41,551 nt of DNA. Origin: Chara braunii (Eukaryota > Streptophyta > Charophyceae > Charales > Characeae). A program made the translations under genes and the position numbers. The stretch covers positions 198,346-239,896 of the forward strand of contig BFEA01001047.1 in assembly GCA_003427395.1 (NCBI GenBank), in the 5' to 3' direction. The notes under the pieces were generated by a model. That model was not told where the DNA came from and did no database searches. It worked only from the letters and a program-made list of their open reading frames with translations. Each line of letters begins with the position of its first letter. Position 1 is the first letter of the stretch. Below, piece by piece: positions 1 through 11,199 of this stretch.

Positions 1-42
<42 letters not shown>

Positions 43-3000
43 AGAAACAAACAAACAAAAGCTCACACAGGCAATGACGTGACGTCGAAAAGGTCTGTCC
101 TCTACCGTCGAGTCGCTGCCCCCCTTGGAAACCACAAAATATCCTGTACCTCTACCCCTCAGCCTATGGCATCTCGCCAGCAGAGGGAAAAAGGGGGGCT
201 TGATTTCACTCAGGGAGAGAGTGCATCGGCTGGATGTAGGAAAAAGGGGAGCGAACAGCCCGCCTGTCCCGAAAACAGGCAAGAAAGTACCTGTCAGAGG
301 TACCTGGCGCCGGGGACGCCCAGGTGAGTGCGGGCGTTACTTATGCACAGGCGCAGTTGAACAGGGCTACGTAGTTCTGTCCCGTGGGAACATAACAGGC
401 TACTTATGCCCACAAAAGACTTATCTCTGTGGGGAAGAACTCCAAGGGGCAATTCGAGCTGATTGGGAGAGATGTCGTTTGTCCAAGGGCAAGGGCAGCA
501 GTTGGTTTTGCAGAACCTGGGTGCCCTAACTTGGTTTTGGAAAAACAATATGGCCATGATTATACAGGAGGATAAACTGAAGATTGCTCCATGGCTACTC
601 AGGGGAGAGATAGGGAGGTGATAGGCACCGGCTGTATCTAGGGCCGTTTGAAGCCCGTGCGTGAGTACCTTAGGTGCCCGTAGATCCCACAATCCCCCGA
701 AGAAAGATCTTATTTTGTACTGGTTCTGCAGGTTACATATGAGTCTTGGACTTTACTCAGAAGAATGGTTGCTCAGGAATTGTTAGGCGTATAATACATG
801 AGTTTTGTTAGCCTAGATTCCCGGAGCCTTTTTTTACCTGACAGTGTGCTTTAAAGTCTTTTTTGGAGAGCTTTTGAACTGGGATGCTGGACCCGTTTTT
901 CTGCAGTAGCTGGTTGCAGATGCGTAAGAAGAACGTAAGACGAGCTAATGCTCGAAACCTACGCTGGCTGAGGCTGCCAGTATAACTCCGGGTCGAATTG
1001 TGAGGTCCCCGGCCTCGTCTCAGGGTTTTTTTTGTAATGAAATGACGAATGCTTTCCAAAAAAAAAAAATCCAAGGGGCAATTGAAAATTCCGGCCCCCC
1101 CCCCCCCCCCCCCCCCCCTTCTTATGCACTTGTGCCCAGTGTAGGCTGGAACAGGAACACAGGCCTTTGTGTGTGGGTAACAGGGGGCATAGGGTCATCC
1201 ATCTCACTACCGGCTGGGCGGATTGGACATGGCCCCAGGTGTTCGCAGCCCGTCAGGGGTGCGTTTTATCCCCCTCAGACTTTCAACGTCATTGAAATTT
1301 CAACGTCAGTGGTCGTTAGGGAGGGTGGACATTTTGAGGTTTTGGGGTCTGGCAATGGGCAGGACTGCGTAGGACCGGTAGCTGCCCGTCGGAGGCCGAG
1401 GAGGCCACGGTTCTCCAGTTTTAGCATTTCAAAATCGACACGGCGTGTGTCCACGTACACGTTGTATTTGAATACAATGTGTACCCTTTCTATTCGAATT
1501 TCGAAAAGAAAAAACTTTTGTATTCCAATAACATGACTTTTTTTTTTTTTTTTTGGGAGGTCAGCGCCTGCCCTTGTGCTCCCCGCCACTGACACGCTGG
1601 ATGTTGCAGGGCTCTCTCACTCTCTCTCTTTTTGGACCTAAGGACCCACTAGCAGTCGCCGTAGTTAGAGCCTTTGGAGTGACCTGATACTTGACTTAAT
1701 TTAGCTCTCCCATATAATGATAGTAATAGTAATAACAAGGATAGTAATAAATATAATATTATTAATAATAAGTAGTAATTAATAATAGTAACCATAATAA
1801 CCCACTTATATATATATATATATTATATGCCATGGATGATGGTGCGGGTCACCCCTCTGTCTCTAAGTTCAGGCTAAGCTAGGGGTCCATTGTCCTGGTT
1901 ATGCGGGACAACAGCCCATGTTGGGGGTTGCCCCAACGATGTCGGTTTAGCCCCCGACTTAAGCCTCCCAAAATACTATTGGGCCAGCTTTCAATGCTTG
2001 CATTCGTTCTACTTGATTATGGCAGATGCGACCGCGAACCCCAAAGCCTCACAAACAAGTTTCTCTTTCGAAGAAACCCCTCATTATATGAACATTTTTT
2101 CTCAAGTTTGGTTATCCAATGACAGTTTTCTGCAAAATCAAAGCTCTATTTACCTTTACGGAACGAGTGATGATCATAAATTTTCACTTTCATCTTACAT
2201 ACATAAACAGGCGGCTCCTCAAAAAAACGGGCCCCCTCCCCTTAGACATATGGGTGACTTCTCAAGCGGGCCCCCTCTCCCCAACAAATATTTAGGTTGT
2301 CTTTCCGATCCAGCCTTTTTCCATGCATTTTTGTCGAACAATTTTCACTGACTTGCATACACTGATTCATATGCAATCAAGGTCAGTAACCATTTGTCCA
2401 ACAATCAAACCAATTTACTCACATCCGACAAATAGATACAAACAATGTCATCACAAATGCAAGGGAAGTGGGCAGAAGTCCACACTGTGAGAATATTTAT
2501 GGCTCCCTGTTTCCGTACGAGACTCACAAATCTGGATCAAAACCCATTAAATAGGGCATACTCAAATAAAAACAAAAAAAATCTTGCACAGTACCGTGTT
2601 GCGTATGATACATTTGCGCAATGCGCTCCGAATCTTAGAATCAGTCATGAAGAATCGAACGTCTCAAATAGATATCACTATCCAAACATCAAAACAATGT
2701 CCCTGAATGAGATAATGTATCTCGCAAGAGCACTCATTAGCTCACTATCCTACTTTGAAAAGCCATACTCATACCAGACGCATACTCACACCAAACACAC
2801 ACTAATCTCACACAAAGCTCATGCAAAACTCACACAAACTCACACAAAATTGAGCCCTCATGCCCATGACAATCTTTGAAACCCCTACTCAAACCATCCT
2901 ACTAAAACTAGTAGTCCATCACGTATATACAGTTTTTTGAAACACGAGTCAAATCTAATCACCAACTACATATAATCCATGGCTCGGGTCCTGAAGCCCA

Positions 3001-3180
3001 TGCCAAGGAGCTCTCAGAGTAGAAGATAACAATATGGAACGAGTCCAATAATTTCTCTCTCATAACAACCACCTTGTCCTCATTTATTCTCTCTCAGATC
3101 TCATAGTCTGACTCCTCGCGCGTCTCACGGACATATAACCTATCACTCATCCTCTCTTTGTTTCATACCTAGCCTTTCAC
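1..3180. other. Non-coding, low-complexity flank
   Basis: I recognise no gene here. The window opens with about 40 A. There is a C run at 1095-1118, a T run at 1538-1554 and an AT-rich stretch of TAA/TA repeats at about 1715-1830. A block rich in ACTCACAC-like repeats lies at about 2760-2860. ORFs of 80-150 codons exist on both strands, but they overlap the simple repeats and show no domain. The 3' LTR of the minus-strand host element would be expected somewhere in this interval; I could not find its ends. Confidence 0.6.
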
Positions 3181-6100
3181 AGACAACTCTCCTAGCATAT
3201 GACGTCTCCTTGGAAGAGCACCACGCATATCTTTGACTCACCCATGTCCATCATACTGCACGACTCGCCTCTTGAGGTCACCTTGGAAGGCAGGGCAAGC
3301 GACCCTGTCGTGCACTCCTTTATCACACCATGAGCACGTATTATTGGTGCTGCTGTCCTCTACCCTCGTCTTCTTAGGCTTGAGTAAGACATGAGTTTGT
3401 GCCCTCTCGAGTTGGATCGTCACATCCCGTACGGCCCTATCCACCGTATAAAGACTCAACATCCTCGATACCTTCTCAGTCGTTGTTCCCTCGTCACATC
3501 TCTCAGGATCTGATGAAAGGAGGTGCACTATGTCCTCCGCCGGCCCCAAAGTTGGAGATGTGTAAATGGTTTAGTCGTGGGTACTATCACAGTTGGTCCC
3601 CTTGTGTCCTGCTGTGGTATGACCCCTAGTGACTCTGAAACCTTCTCTTGCTCGCCTTGCCTATCACCCATCTCTCGCCAAACATCTCCCTGAACTGCCA
3701 GCTTTGAAGGAGGGACCCAGTCCAAACCACGCGCCTCTGCCTCTCTCCTTCTCTTAATCTCGTCTGGCTCAAGCATGAGTTTGTCGATGACTGCATCCTC
3801 CTCACATGTCAATCCCATGACCCCAAGTGGCTCGTCCGTCCGCGAGTCTCGTCGACGAGTGTCTAATCTCACTCCACAAGGCTCTTCCTCATGAGAGACG
3901 TATGTCTTTCCAATAGGAGTCTGCTGCCCCTCAGTCCTCCTCTCGTCTGCTAGATCTGTTATGGCTTGTCGCCTTCTACCCTCCTCTAAATCAGTAATTC
4001 TCTGCTCAAGTCTCGAGGTGGACTATCTCGCTTGTTGTGCGCTAGTGACGAGGTCACGTACCATGTCCCTCAATCCTCTGTTCTCCTGCTCCAGAACGTC
4101 TATCCTCTGTACCGCATCATGGAGCTCCTTCTCTCGCGCAACCTCGGTCTGTGTGCCTCTCTTGACATGCTCCATCACGCTTGCCAACTCTCGCACTGAG
4201 GCCTCAGATAGCAATGATCTCGCTTGGAGCCCCTCCTCTGCCTGTGTACGCTCGCCCTCAGGCATGAGCTCCTCTCCTGTCTGTCTCCTCATCCTAACCT
4301 CCTCCTGCCATCCGGCTGTGGCCGCATCCTCATAGAAAAGCCTCTGTGTCTGATCCTCAGTCTCTCGCCGTAACCTTACAAGAGTCGACACCTGGCTCTC
4401 CAACTGGGATGATCGCACAGTCTCAAGGACAACCCTGCGCTCGAGCCTATTCATGTCCGTCGCGTCTGCAGGTGGCTCATACTACCCGAGTACCCTTTGA
4501 ACCTGGGCTCGCCAATCACTAGCCTCTCTCTCTTGAATCCTGAGGACCGCCTCAACCTCCTCTAGAATCTGGACCTTCCTTCCCTCAACAAACGTAGAGA
4601 GGTCACTTACTGCCTCTCTTAGTGCATCGTGCTCCGTCTGCCTGTCGCGAATCAGCTCAAAGGATCAGATGGCGACTCTCCTCGTGTAATCTCTAACCTG
4701 CTCTGTTGCCTCTCGAGCTGCTGTGAGGTCGTTACCAATATAGGTCCTCTGCATGGTTAGGTCATCATATAGTACCCTAAGCCCTCCAGTGGTCTGACCC
4801 TTCGGCAAGTGCGGTCTCGCACCCTGACCCAATCGCTCAAAAGCGAACCAACCTGAAAAATGTAATGATGGCATCTGTCCCATCTCCTCGGCTAACCATG
4901 CATCCCTCCTGACAGACTCGTGATCTATCAGCCCCCGAGACTCTGGCAAACTCTCCTCCTCATGAGTCCTGGGTGCGTCTTGGGTATGCTCCGGACGTGC
5001 CTCAACGTGGCCCTTTGGGCTAGTCTCCCTCTGACCTCCATCTCGTTGAGGAGTATCCCCGAAATCTAGAGGTGACGACTCCACTCGCTGGCTCTGTATG
5101 CCCTCTGTGGGATCCTCCCTGTCTAGCCCCAGAACCTCAGCCTCAACCTGCTCTGTCTCTATATCCATGACTGAAGACTGGGATACCTCTTGTCGCATCT
5201 GCCTCCTAGGAGACTTCATATCATAATGAACCCTCAGGCTCATTTGGCTGCTCAGCCAATCGACTCTCACTTAGTAATGGCAACCCGTCCAATGCTAAAG
5301 GCCTCATCTCACCTCTCTCACCATCCTCCATTGCTGGCTCTGACTGAGGTTGGTCCTCCTGCCCACCATACCCTAGCTCATCATGCATCAACATTGTCTC
5401 TCGTGGCTGCTCAGGCTGAGGCCCCTGGTGCTCCTGCATCGGCACTATGGTGGTAGGTTCTATCATAAGTTGTAACTCCCCTTGTGGGAGATCTAGTGCC
5501 ATGTCCCGTGTGTCTCTCCACTGATAACTTGAAGGCCTATCCTTCTTATCCTCCGATGCAGTATCGGAAACCATTCCCTCCATGGTATCAACCTCTATAG
5601 GCCAGGCCGAAGCAATCGTCAACCCAAGCTGTAGGGAAGCCTCCTCCCCATCTTGTTTAAGCATAGGTTGAGTACTCTCATCTGACTCAGGTGCATCTCC
5701 AGGATCACAGTCTTTAATCCTTATCTCAGTCGGACATGTCTCTGGTACTGACAATGTCCAAGTCTCCGGAGTAGATAAGTCACTTTGTCTCTTAGACCCT
5801 ACTGATAAGGCATCCTCCCTCACATCACATGTCAAGAGGGTCCTCCCAATATTCATGGTCAGCACCTGATCTCTCCCCTCTAGATCATCCCCTCGATCTT
5901 GACGTCCTCGGCGCCTGCATGTCCTAGGTCTGCGTGGGATCCCCAACTGCTCACTCTCTCCCTGTCGCTCCCGTGACCGTCTCTCATCGTCCTCGATCCT
6001 TTCTAGCTGCGCTCGTGGACGTTTCCTGAGCTCCGGATGTAATCCCCAACCTCTCTACGCAACCTACATCGTCTATCTGCGGTGAACGACCTCATAAGCG

Positions 6101-6596
6101 TTGCTATAAGCTCCGCCCAAGTCTACGTTGTATGTGACATGGTACTCACCTCATGTCTAAGCTCCGGGACAACCTAGTGTCGAACCTGCCGAACCCTCTG
6201 TGCCTTTGTTCATCTCTGCCCATCCCCAAAAATGATGAAAACCTTAAGAAACTCATCCAGGTTAGCCCCATCAAACCGCATGGGCCTACCTTGTCGATCA
6301 ATGGGCTGAGGCCGCAATCTCAGCATCCGCTTGGCGAACTGCCTCCAATCCAATGACTCTTTCATGATCTGAGCCACACGCTCCTCATAGTTGTTAGTAC
6401 CCCTAACCCTCTCTGTCATCTGAGCGAAATCTAACCCAAGGACCCAAACCTGCCTAACTAATCCATCAAAAAATGGAAATACACGTCCACCCCCGTAACG
6501 GAAAGGGTCCGATATCGAAGACGTGGCTAGTCGTTCATCCTCTTATCCCACCATCCTCCCGCACCTCCAAATAGTGACCAACTTCGAAAAGTCAAC
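3180..6596 (-). pseudogene. ORF3: decayed Gag-like ORF downstream of integrase
   Basis: A long coding track of about 1,100 codons follows integrase on the minus strand. It is readable as open segments at 6419-6210, 5946-5221, 5270-4665, 4454-4023, 3872-3528 and 3549-3238. Stops and at least two frame changes break it. The segment at about 6520-6210 aligns with the ORF at 40703-41221: GLDFAQMTERVRG against GWTVAQTIERLRG, then a shared GRP.R motif. The middle (5950-4900) is acidic and rich in P, E, D and Q. The part from about 4660 to 3950 is Glu/Arg/Gln/Leu-rich, with heptad-like spacing typical of a coiled coil. Near the end lies CSWCDKGVHDRVAC, a CX2CX4HX4C zinc knuckle. A capsid-like start and C-terminal knuckle suggest Gag, but the position after integrase is where env or accessory ORFs sit. 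I see no signal peptide or membrane segment, so env is unlikely. Function is inferred only. Confidence 0.7.
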
Positions 6597-6853
6597 CTTG
6601 CACAAATAAGAAGGACGGATGATAGAGGAAACAAAAGTAAGCACAGGAGAAGAAGGGGAATGCCTCTACTGACTAACCCAAGCAAATCTCTCATACCCTC
6701 AGACGACTGACCTGACTAACAAACTAAAACTCATACTAAGACCTATCTAAATACTAATGCACAATCCTATCCTATCACTAATGCAGAGTACTACCCAATA
6801 AGACAAGGAATCGAATACTACTTCTACTTATTGCGTTTTTTTCGTCCCCTTAC
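6597..6853 (-). other. Candidate intron between integrase stop and ORF3
   Basis: On the minus strand the integrase stop TAA (6857-6855) is followed one base later by a strong donor, AAG|GTAAGG. At the other end a pyrimidine-rich stretch runs into TTTGTGCAAG|GTTGAC, a good acceptor, with a CTTAC branch-like site upstream. The interval is 257 nt. The copy near 40.5 kb has the same arrangement with a similar acceptor (TTGTGCAG|GTCTGAC) and the same downstream bases (TTTNCGAAG). Splicing itself is inferred. Confidence 0.5.
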
Positions 6854-6854
6854 C

Positions 6855-7979
6855 TTAGTCTCGCGCTCTGAACTTTTTCAGTTTCGAACCCAAGACCCAA
6901 TCTCTCCACGGCGTGCCGTTAAGCTCCTCAATCTCATACGCTTCTTGCTGCTTGCATCGTCTAATGCGATATGGGCCTAGACCGCCTAGCCATCGCTTGT
7001 CCAACTTACGAGACCACTGTTTCTCTAGTGACGAGTCATATAGTAACACCACATCCCCGACTTCCAATGGCTCCTTCCTGACTCGTGGAAGGAGATCCCA
7101 CCTCTCCTTATCCCCCAACCGACTGTCTGTTACCCGATCAGCCGCCTCCTGCATCCTCTCTTCTGTGATGCCAACTTGTCTGACCCGCAAATCCAACAGT
7201 TCCTCGAAGGACAAGGGGCTCTCCATATCCTGCCCTCTCCACGTTTTCGGAAAGCTCTCTATCGGGAGTCTGGCATGCCTCCCATACCATAGCGTTCCTG
7301 GCGCGCACTTCGTGGATCTCTTAATCGTAATATTCTCCACGAAGAATGTTGCGTGCAGATGCGTAGGCCACTGATTCTCCTTGCCATTTGTCCATTTCGA
7401 CAGTAGATTCGTGATGGTGGTATGCCCTCTCTCAATTGGGGCGTTCGCCTGTGGATGTGCCCTAGTCGTGTAGCTGGCTTGTACGCCATACTCCTGCATC
7501 AAGGTTCTCATTTCTCCACATGTGAATTCCGACCCTCTGTCCATCACAAATTCTACTACGAAAGGATATCTCAGGAAATACTCGGAGATGCAAAAAACCA
7601 ATGTTTCGTCCGTGTTACTTCGAATGACTCGTTCATCGACAAACCCCGTAAGATTACTCCGTGCGTCGAAGATGTAGTTGTAGCCGCCCACTCCCTGAGG
7701 CATTGCCAATAGGTCCAGATGGACCACTGCCCTTGCTTCACATATAATCCGTGGGTGCAATGACCCCTTTTGCATAGTCGATGCCCCGCTTTGCCATGGA
7801 ATACAAGACTCGCAATATTTGCGAATCATCTCACTCATTCCTTCCCAGTAATAAAGCTCACTCGCCTTCGCATATGTCAAGGCAAACGCTATGTGACCGC
7901 CTACGAGTCTGTCATGAAGTGTGACTATAACGTCTATCTGATGATTTCGGCCGCAGATTACCCTCCTCGGGTCGCCAAC
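6855..7979 (-). pseudogene. Integrase (Ty3/gypsy) domain of host element
   Basis: Integrase inserts the cDNA into the chromosome. The segment is open from a TAG at 7982-7980 to the TAA at 6857-6855, about 374 codons. It holds the complete HHCC zinc-binding module (H-x6-H in HDRLVGGH, then CESC). The DDE catalytic triad is in HLDLL, MDRGSEF and PIERGH, all three residues present. A C-terminal GPY/F module (LGPYRI) follows. Relative to the copy at 40.4 kb there are three extra residues (GGL) just before GPY. The first ATG, at 7880, is too late to be a real start because it would exclude the first zinc histidines; in the intact element this was part of the pol polyprotein. The domain looks nearly intact, but the upstream pol is broken, so it is unlikely to be made. 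Confidence 0.9.
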
Positions 7980-8138
7980 CTAATTTTTGATGAAAAGGTG
8001 TTCGTCCCGGACCAAAAAATGTTGTCGCATCTCGAGTACCTTCTTGGTTGCTTCTCTTTCTTTTATCTCACACGAAAGAAACAAGCCCAATTCACGATAT
8101 ACGCCTTTGTACTCATTTGCACGAAAAACCTTTGTTAT
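7980..8138 (-). pseudogene. Decayed pol linker between RNase H and integrase
   Basis: This short stretch joins the RNase H track to the integrase track. The minus-strand reading is broken by several stops, and there is no open frame longer than a few tens of codons. In Ty3/gypsy elements it would be a spacer within the polyprotein. No domain is visible. Confidence 0.5.
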
Positions 8139-9032
8139 TTATCCTTCCTCCGAGTCGAACTCTTCCTCTTCCATATCTCTAATAGGGTCTCGACTTCCTT
8201 CTCCATTCTCATGCAGTTGGACGATCAAGTTGACGAGGAAACTAACATCCGCCACATACTTCACGTGTGTATCGAGTGAGTAAGCTTCACTCTCAATGAT
8301 CAGCGGATCTTCTCCCACTTGGAAGGTCTCTGCCAATGTAATCTTTGCCATCCACTCGACTTCCTTTCCTCCCAAAAGATCCTTCTCCCCGAAGTCCTTG
8401 AGGATTTTATCCGCACGTTTTACGTACCTTGCAGGAGCAAGAAAAACAGACTGCCCTTGTACAAGGACTTCGCTGACCCCAACGACATTCGCGTTGATAT
8501 GGAGCTTCACATCCTCCTCCTCATCAAGGAACGCATCCACAGGAGGTATTTCCTCATTAACTCCCTCGCCGGATTCATCCCAATTGATCCGACTAAGCCC
8601 GTCAACCCGATTTTTATTCCCAGGTATACGCTCTAGCTCAAAGTCAAACATTCATACATAGATGAGCCACCTCGCAATAGTTGGGTTCGATGGGGTATAG
8701 TTCTTCAATGAGTCGACCAACGCAATCGGATCAACTCTCAGCACAAACCTCCTTCCAAAAAGGTAGTTGCGGAATACTCTTAGACAGTGGAGAACTACAA
8801 GTGTCTCCCGCCTGAACTGCGAGTAGTTCCTCTCCGTGCCATCCAAGGTTCGACTCTCGAACCTCAAAGGCCACTCCTCTCCATTTGCATCTGCCTGAAT
8901 CAGAATGTTACCCAAGGTTATAGGCCCTGCATTGATTTCCATAATGAAAGGATGTATAGGCATTGCCTCGAAGTCAGGGACTCCCAAGACTAAACCTTCT
9001 TCTCTAAACTCCTTTTTCAAACCACTTACCAT
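8139..9032 (-). pseudogene. RNase H domain and following pol linker of host element
   Basis: RNase H removes the RNA template during reverse transcription. The segment reads in one frame through a single stop near 8652. Recognisable features are the Ty3-type RNase H core with TERNYSQFRRET, FRNYLFGRRFVLRVDP, and DGLSR near the end after an ERIPGNKNRVDG run. The first catalytic aspartate appears as Asn (EINAGP where family members normally carry a D), so activity is probably lost even without the stop. The C-terminal 130 codons are acidic linker leading to integrase. The RT segment upstream is in another frame, so at least one frameshift lies between about 9035 and 9100. Confidence 0.82.
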
Positions 9033-9099
9033 TCCTTCCTGCTTTTCATCCCATTCTCATTTTTTATCCCCTCACAAACTTCCTCAGCTGCTAAGCCTT

Positions 9100-9877
9100 T
9101 TCCACGAAGTTCTTGATGAAAACTCGCCAAAAGCCACATGTCCCCAGGAAGCTACGAATCTCACTAACAGATTCGAATGACACCGGTCATTCGAGTATCT
9201 TGTTAGTCTTCTTGACGTCAGGGCGATGACCGTTCTCGTTACACGTGAAGCCTAATATGGTCGCCTTCTGCATACAATGTCTTGACTTCAGTCCGCTTGC
9301 GACAAGGTTATAATCCTTCAAAATGTCAAGAACCCAAACAATATCTTGTATATGGCTCCAAACGAATTTCCTTACCCCAGGCATGACCTCCGTCTCATCC
9401 TTCTTCCTTTGGCCTTTCACGTCCAAATCATCAATGTATGGTTGCGTAAGTTGTGGACTAACCGTCTGCATAACGCGAACCATATGTCTCTGCACCATTG
9501 CCACAACATTCGTCTAACCCTGTGGTGCCACATTTATATGGATCAGTCCTCTTGGTGTATGCATCGCCGTCATAGGCCTATCAGGCGGATACATCAGGAA
9601 CTGATCGTACCCTGAATATAGGTCTATTAAAGAAATGATAGGTCTCCCGGCATATGACTTTGACAACGCATCTGTGTTCGACAAACCTCCCGCATCTCGT
9701 ATCGTTACTGCATTCAGGCGTTGAAGGTCCTGTACCCACCTTAAGGTACCGTTAGGCTTGATAAAACAAAACCATGACGATCCGTAAAGCCCACTTGCAT
9801 AGTCGGCAACATGAGAATGACTCTTGTCCTCCAGGTAGTAGACTACTCTCCGTTCTTCTGCTGGATAAGGATAGCGT
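9100..9877 (-). pseudogene. Reverse transcriptase (main part) of host element
   Basis: RT copies the element's RNA into DNA. On the minus strand the reading starts directly at the nested insertion (9877) with RYPYPAEE. It contains the fingers motif (FIKPNGTLRWVQDLQRLN), the first catalytic aspartate motif (LIDLYSGYDQF) and the YIDD box (QPYIDDL). The frame is shared by 9877-9514 and 9504-9187 and is broken by a stop at about 9516, where a Trp codon has probably become TAG, and again near 9185. The thumb/connection part (SEIRSFLGTCGFWRVF) follows to about 9100 with more stops. The first part of RT lies 18 kb away at 28400-28085, and the two parts are in frame once the nested element and one copy of its target duplication are removed. 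Confidence 0.9.
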
Positions 9878-9884
9878 TGTCGGA

Positions 9885-9911
9885 CCAAATACACTTACAA
9901 GGGTATTTGGC
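9885..9911. promoter_or_regulatory. LTR-head palindrome
   Basis: Just inside the LTR start is an inverted repeat, AAATACCCTT-AC-AAGGGTATTT in the 3' LTR copy. This 5' copy has one mismatch (ACACTT). The same palindrome is present at the LTR head at 36371, whose sequence otherwise differs. Its place by the terminus suggests an integrase or host-protein binding site, or an RNA hairpin; that role is inferred. Confidence 0.55.
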
Positions 9912-10611
9912 CATGCTTTTGCATTTGACACGGTGACGACGTCGGCTACCACGACGGGGCCAGAAAAATGAAAAGGGTGTGCACAGTTAAGCGTGACACT
10001 TGAAACAATTTCCTCAGCCATTGGTGCCGGGGCAAATCGGTGGAGAAAATTTCGACAGTATGTGCGCGCGTTATTATGACACGCGCTGTGATGGTTAGAA
10101 TCGATAATGATACCCTCCGACCGAAAAGGTCGAGGGGTTGATTAGGTTAGTGATGTGTCAGGTACATCTACGACACGCACTTTGATTTGGGTTGGTACCT
10201 GTCTACCTACCGCTACTGGGCCTATAAAATTGTCAATTATGTCTTCATCTGCTTGGCATCTTGAGTACTCGGCACGTCTACGTCTACTTGGTGTGTTACC
10301 GGCCTACTTGCTACTTGAGTATTTCCCGCTACTGTTGAGTATCGCGGACCTCTTTGCCCGCCACTTGAGTGTTTTCCCGCCGCAACCATCAATGGTATGG
10401 CTACAGGTAAGTACCGGCCCTCGGACCTTCCGATCAACTACGTACCCTCGCGGGTCACACACACTCTCAAGCCGACAAGCACTCAGACAGACACGCAAAC
10501 CAGCAAGCGTGCACATACACAGACTTAAAGACGGGGACGGATCGCTAGTCAGGCCAAGCCCCGAGCTGTTGCTCTATACATAACAGAGCAGCTCCCCTTC
10601 TACTCGAAGTA

Positions 10612-10760
10612 GGAACTAGCTCAGTAGGTTTCAGTGTTGTTGGATATATGGGGGATCCGGGGATCAAGTCCTACTGGCCACTGAGCTAGTTTCCTTTTGA
10701 AAGGGGGCTACTCTTTTGTTTACCCGGTTTCGGTCGACCAGGACTTGAACCTGTGACCTC
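10612..10760. other. tRNA-like pol III box module in LTR
   Basis: The plus strand has TAGCTCAGTAGG (10617-10628), an exact match to the box A consensus TRGCNNAGYNGG. GGATCAAGTCC (10661-10671), one base from box B, follows at tRNA-like spacing. The arms GGAACTAGCTCAGT and ACTGAGCTAGTTTCC also form a long hairpin. On the minus strand GGTTCAAGTCC (10752-10742) is a perfect box B, preceded by a tRNA-like 3' half. No full cloverleaf could be drawn. The copy at 21658-21805 retains the plus-strand boxes, while its minus-strand box reads GGTTCCAGTCC. Confidence 0.45.
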
Positions 10761-10953
10761 AGGTCTACGAGTGGTTAGATTTTAGTTGTTCGAGCCTCCG
10801 CCCAACACTTGGAAGGCTAAGGTAGTTAGCAGTTAGATTCGCTTATTTTCTTTTGTTTTCTTTTATTTATGCTTATTACCTTAACAACTTTATTATTTTT
10901 ATTTTTATTTATTATATTCTTTCTTTCGACCCGTGGTTATTGCAGCTAGTTTG

Positions 10954-10996
10954 TTTCGATGAATCTGCCGCGAGATCCGCGACAGATTCATCGAAA
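10954..10996. other. Perfect 14-bp stem hairpin in LTR
   Basis: TTTCGATGAATCTG (10954-10967) is perfectly complementary to 10983-10996, with a 15-nt loop that is itself GC-rich. In the 3' LTR copy (about 22006-22048) the closing pair is lost but 12 or more pairs remain. It could be an RNA structure or the remnant of a small inverted repeat. A terminator is not implied. Confidence 0.6.
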
Positions 10997-11199
10997 AGCA
11001 CCCTGATACCCCACGAATCCCGGCTTCGAAGTCGAGAGGGCCGCTCAATAGTGGCTCACAACCTTGGGAGAAGGGCGAGGTAGAGCGGAACGAGCGAGCG
11101 GGGAACAACAGAGGGGAGCATTCTCACGGAGGAACTGAGCACCCCGCGCAGAAAGTAACCAGCGAGCGAGCGGGGAACAGAAGAGAAACGCGCGAGGAG

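Noticed and set aside
1890-2879. Two ORFs of 144-153 codons on the plus strand
   Set aside because: No domain is seen, the ends run into CA-type repeats, and no coding signal could be made out.
3180-6596. ORF3 as an envelope-like gene
   Set aside because: Its place after integrase suggested env, but I see no signal peptide, membrane segment or glycosylation-rich ectodomain, while a zinc knuckle and coiled coil are present.
10155-10583. 142-codon ORF present in both LTRs
   Set aside because: It starts with GTG. About 22 base differences between copies give about 14 amino-acid changes, so no purifying selection is visible; both copies being open reflects recent descent.
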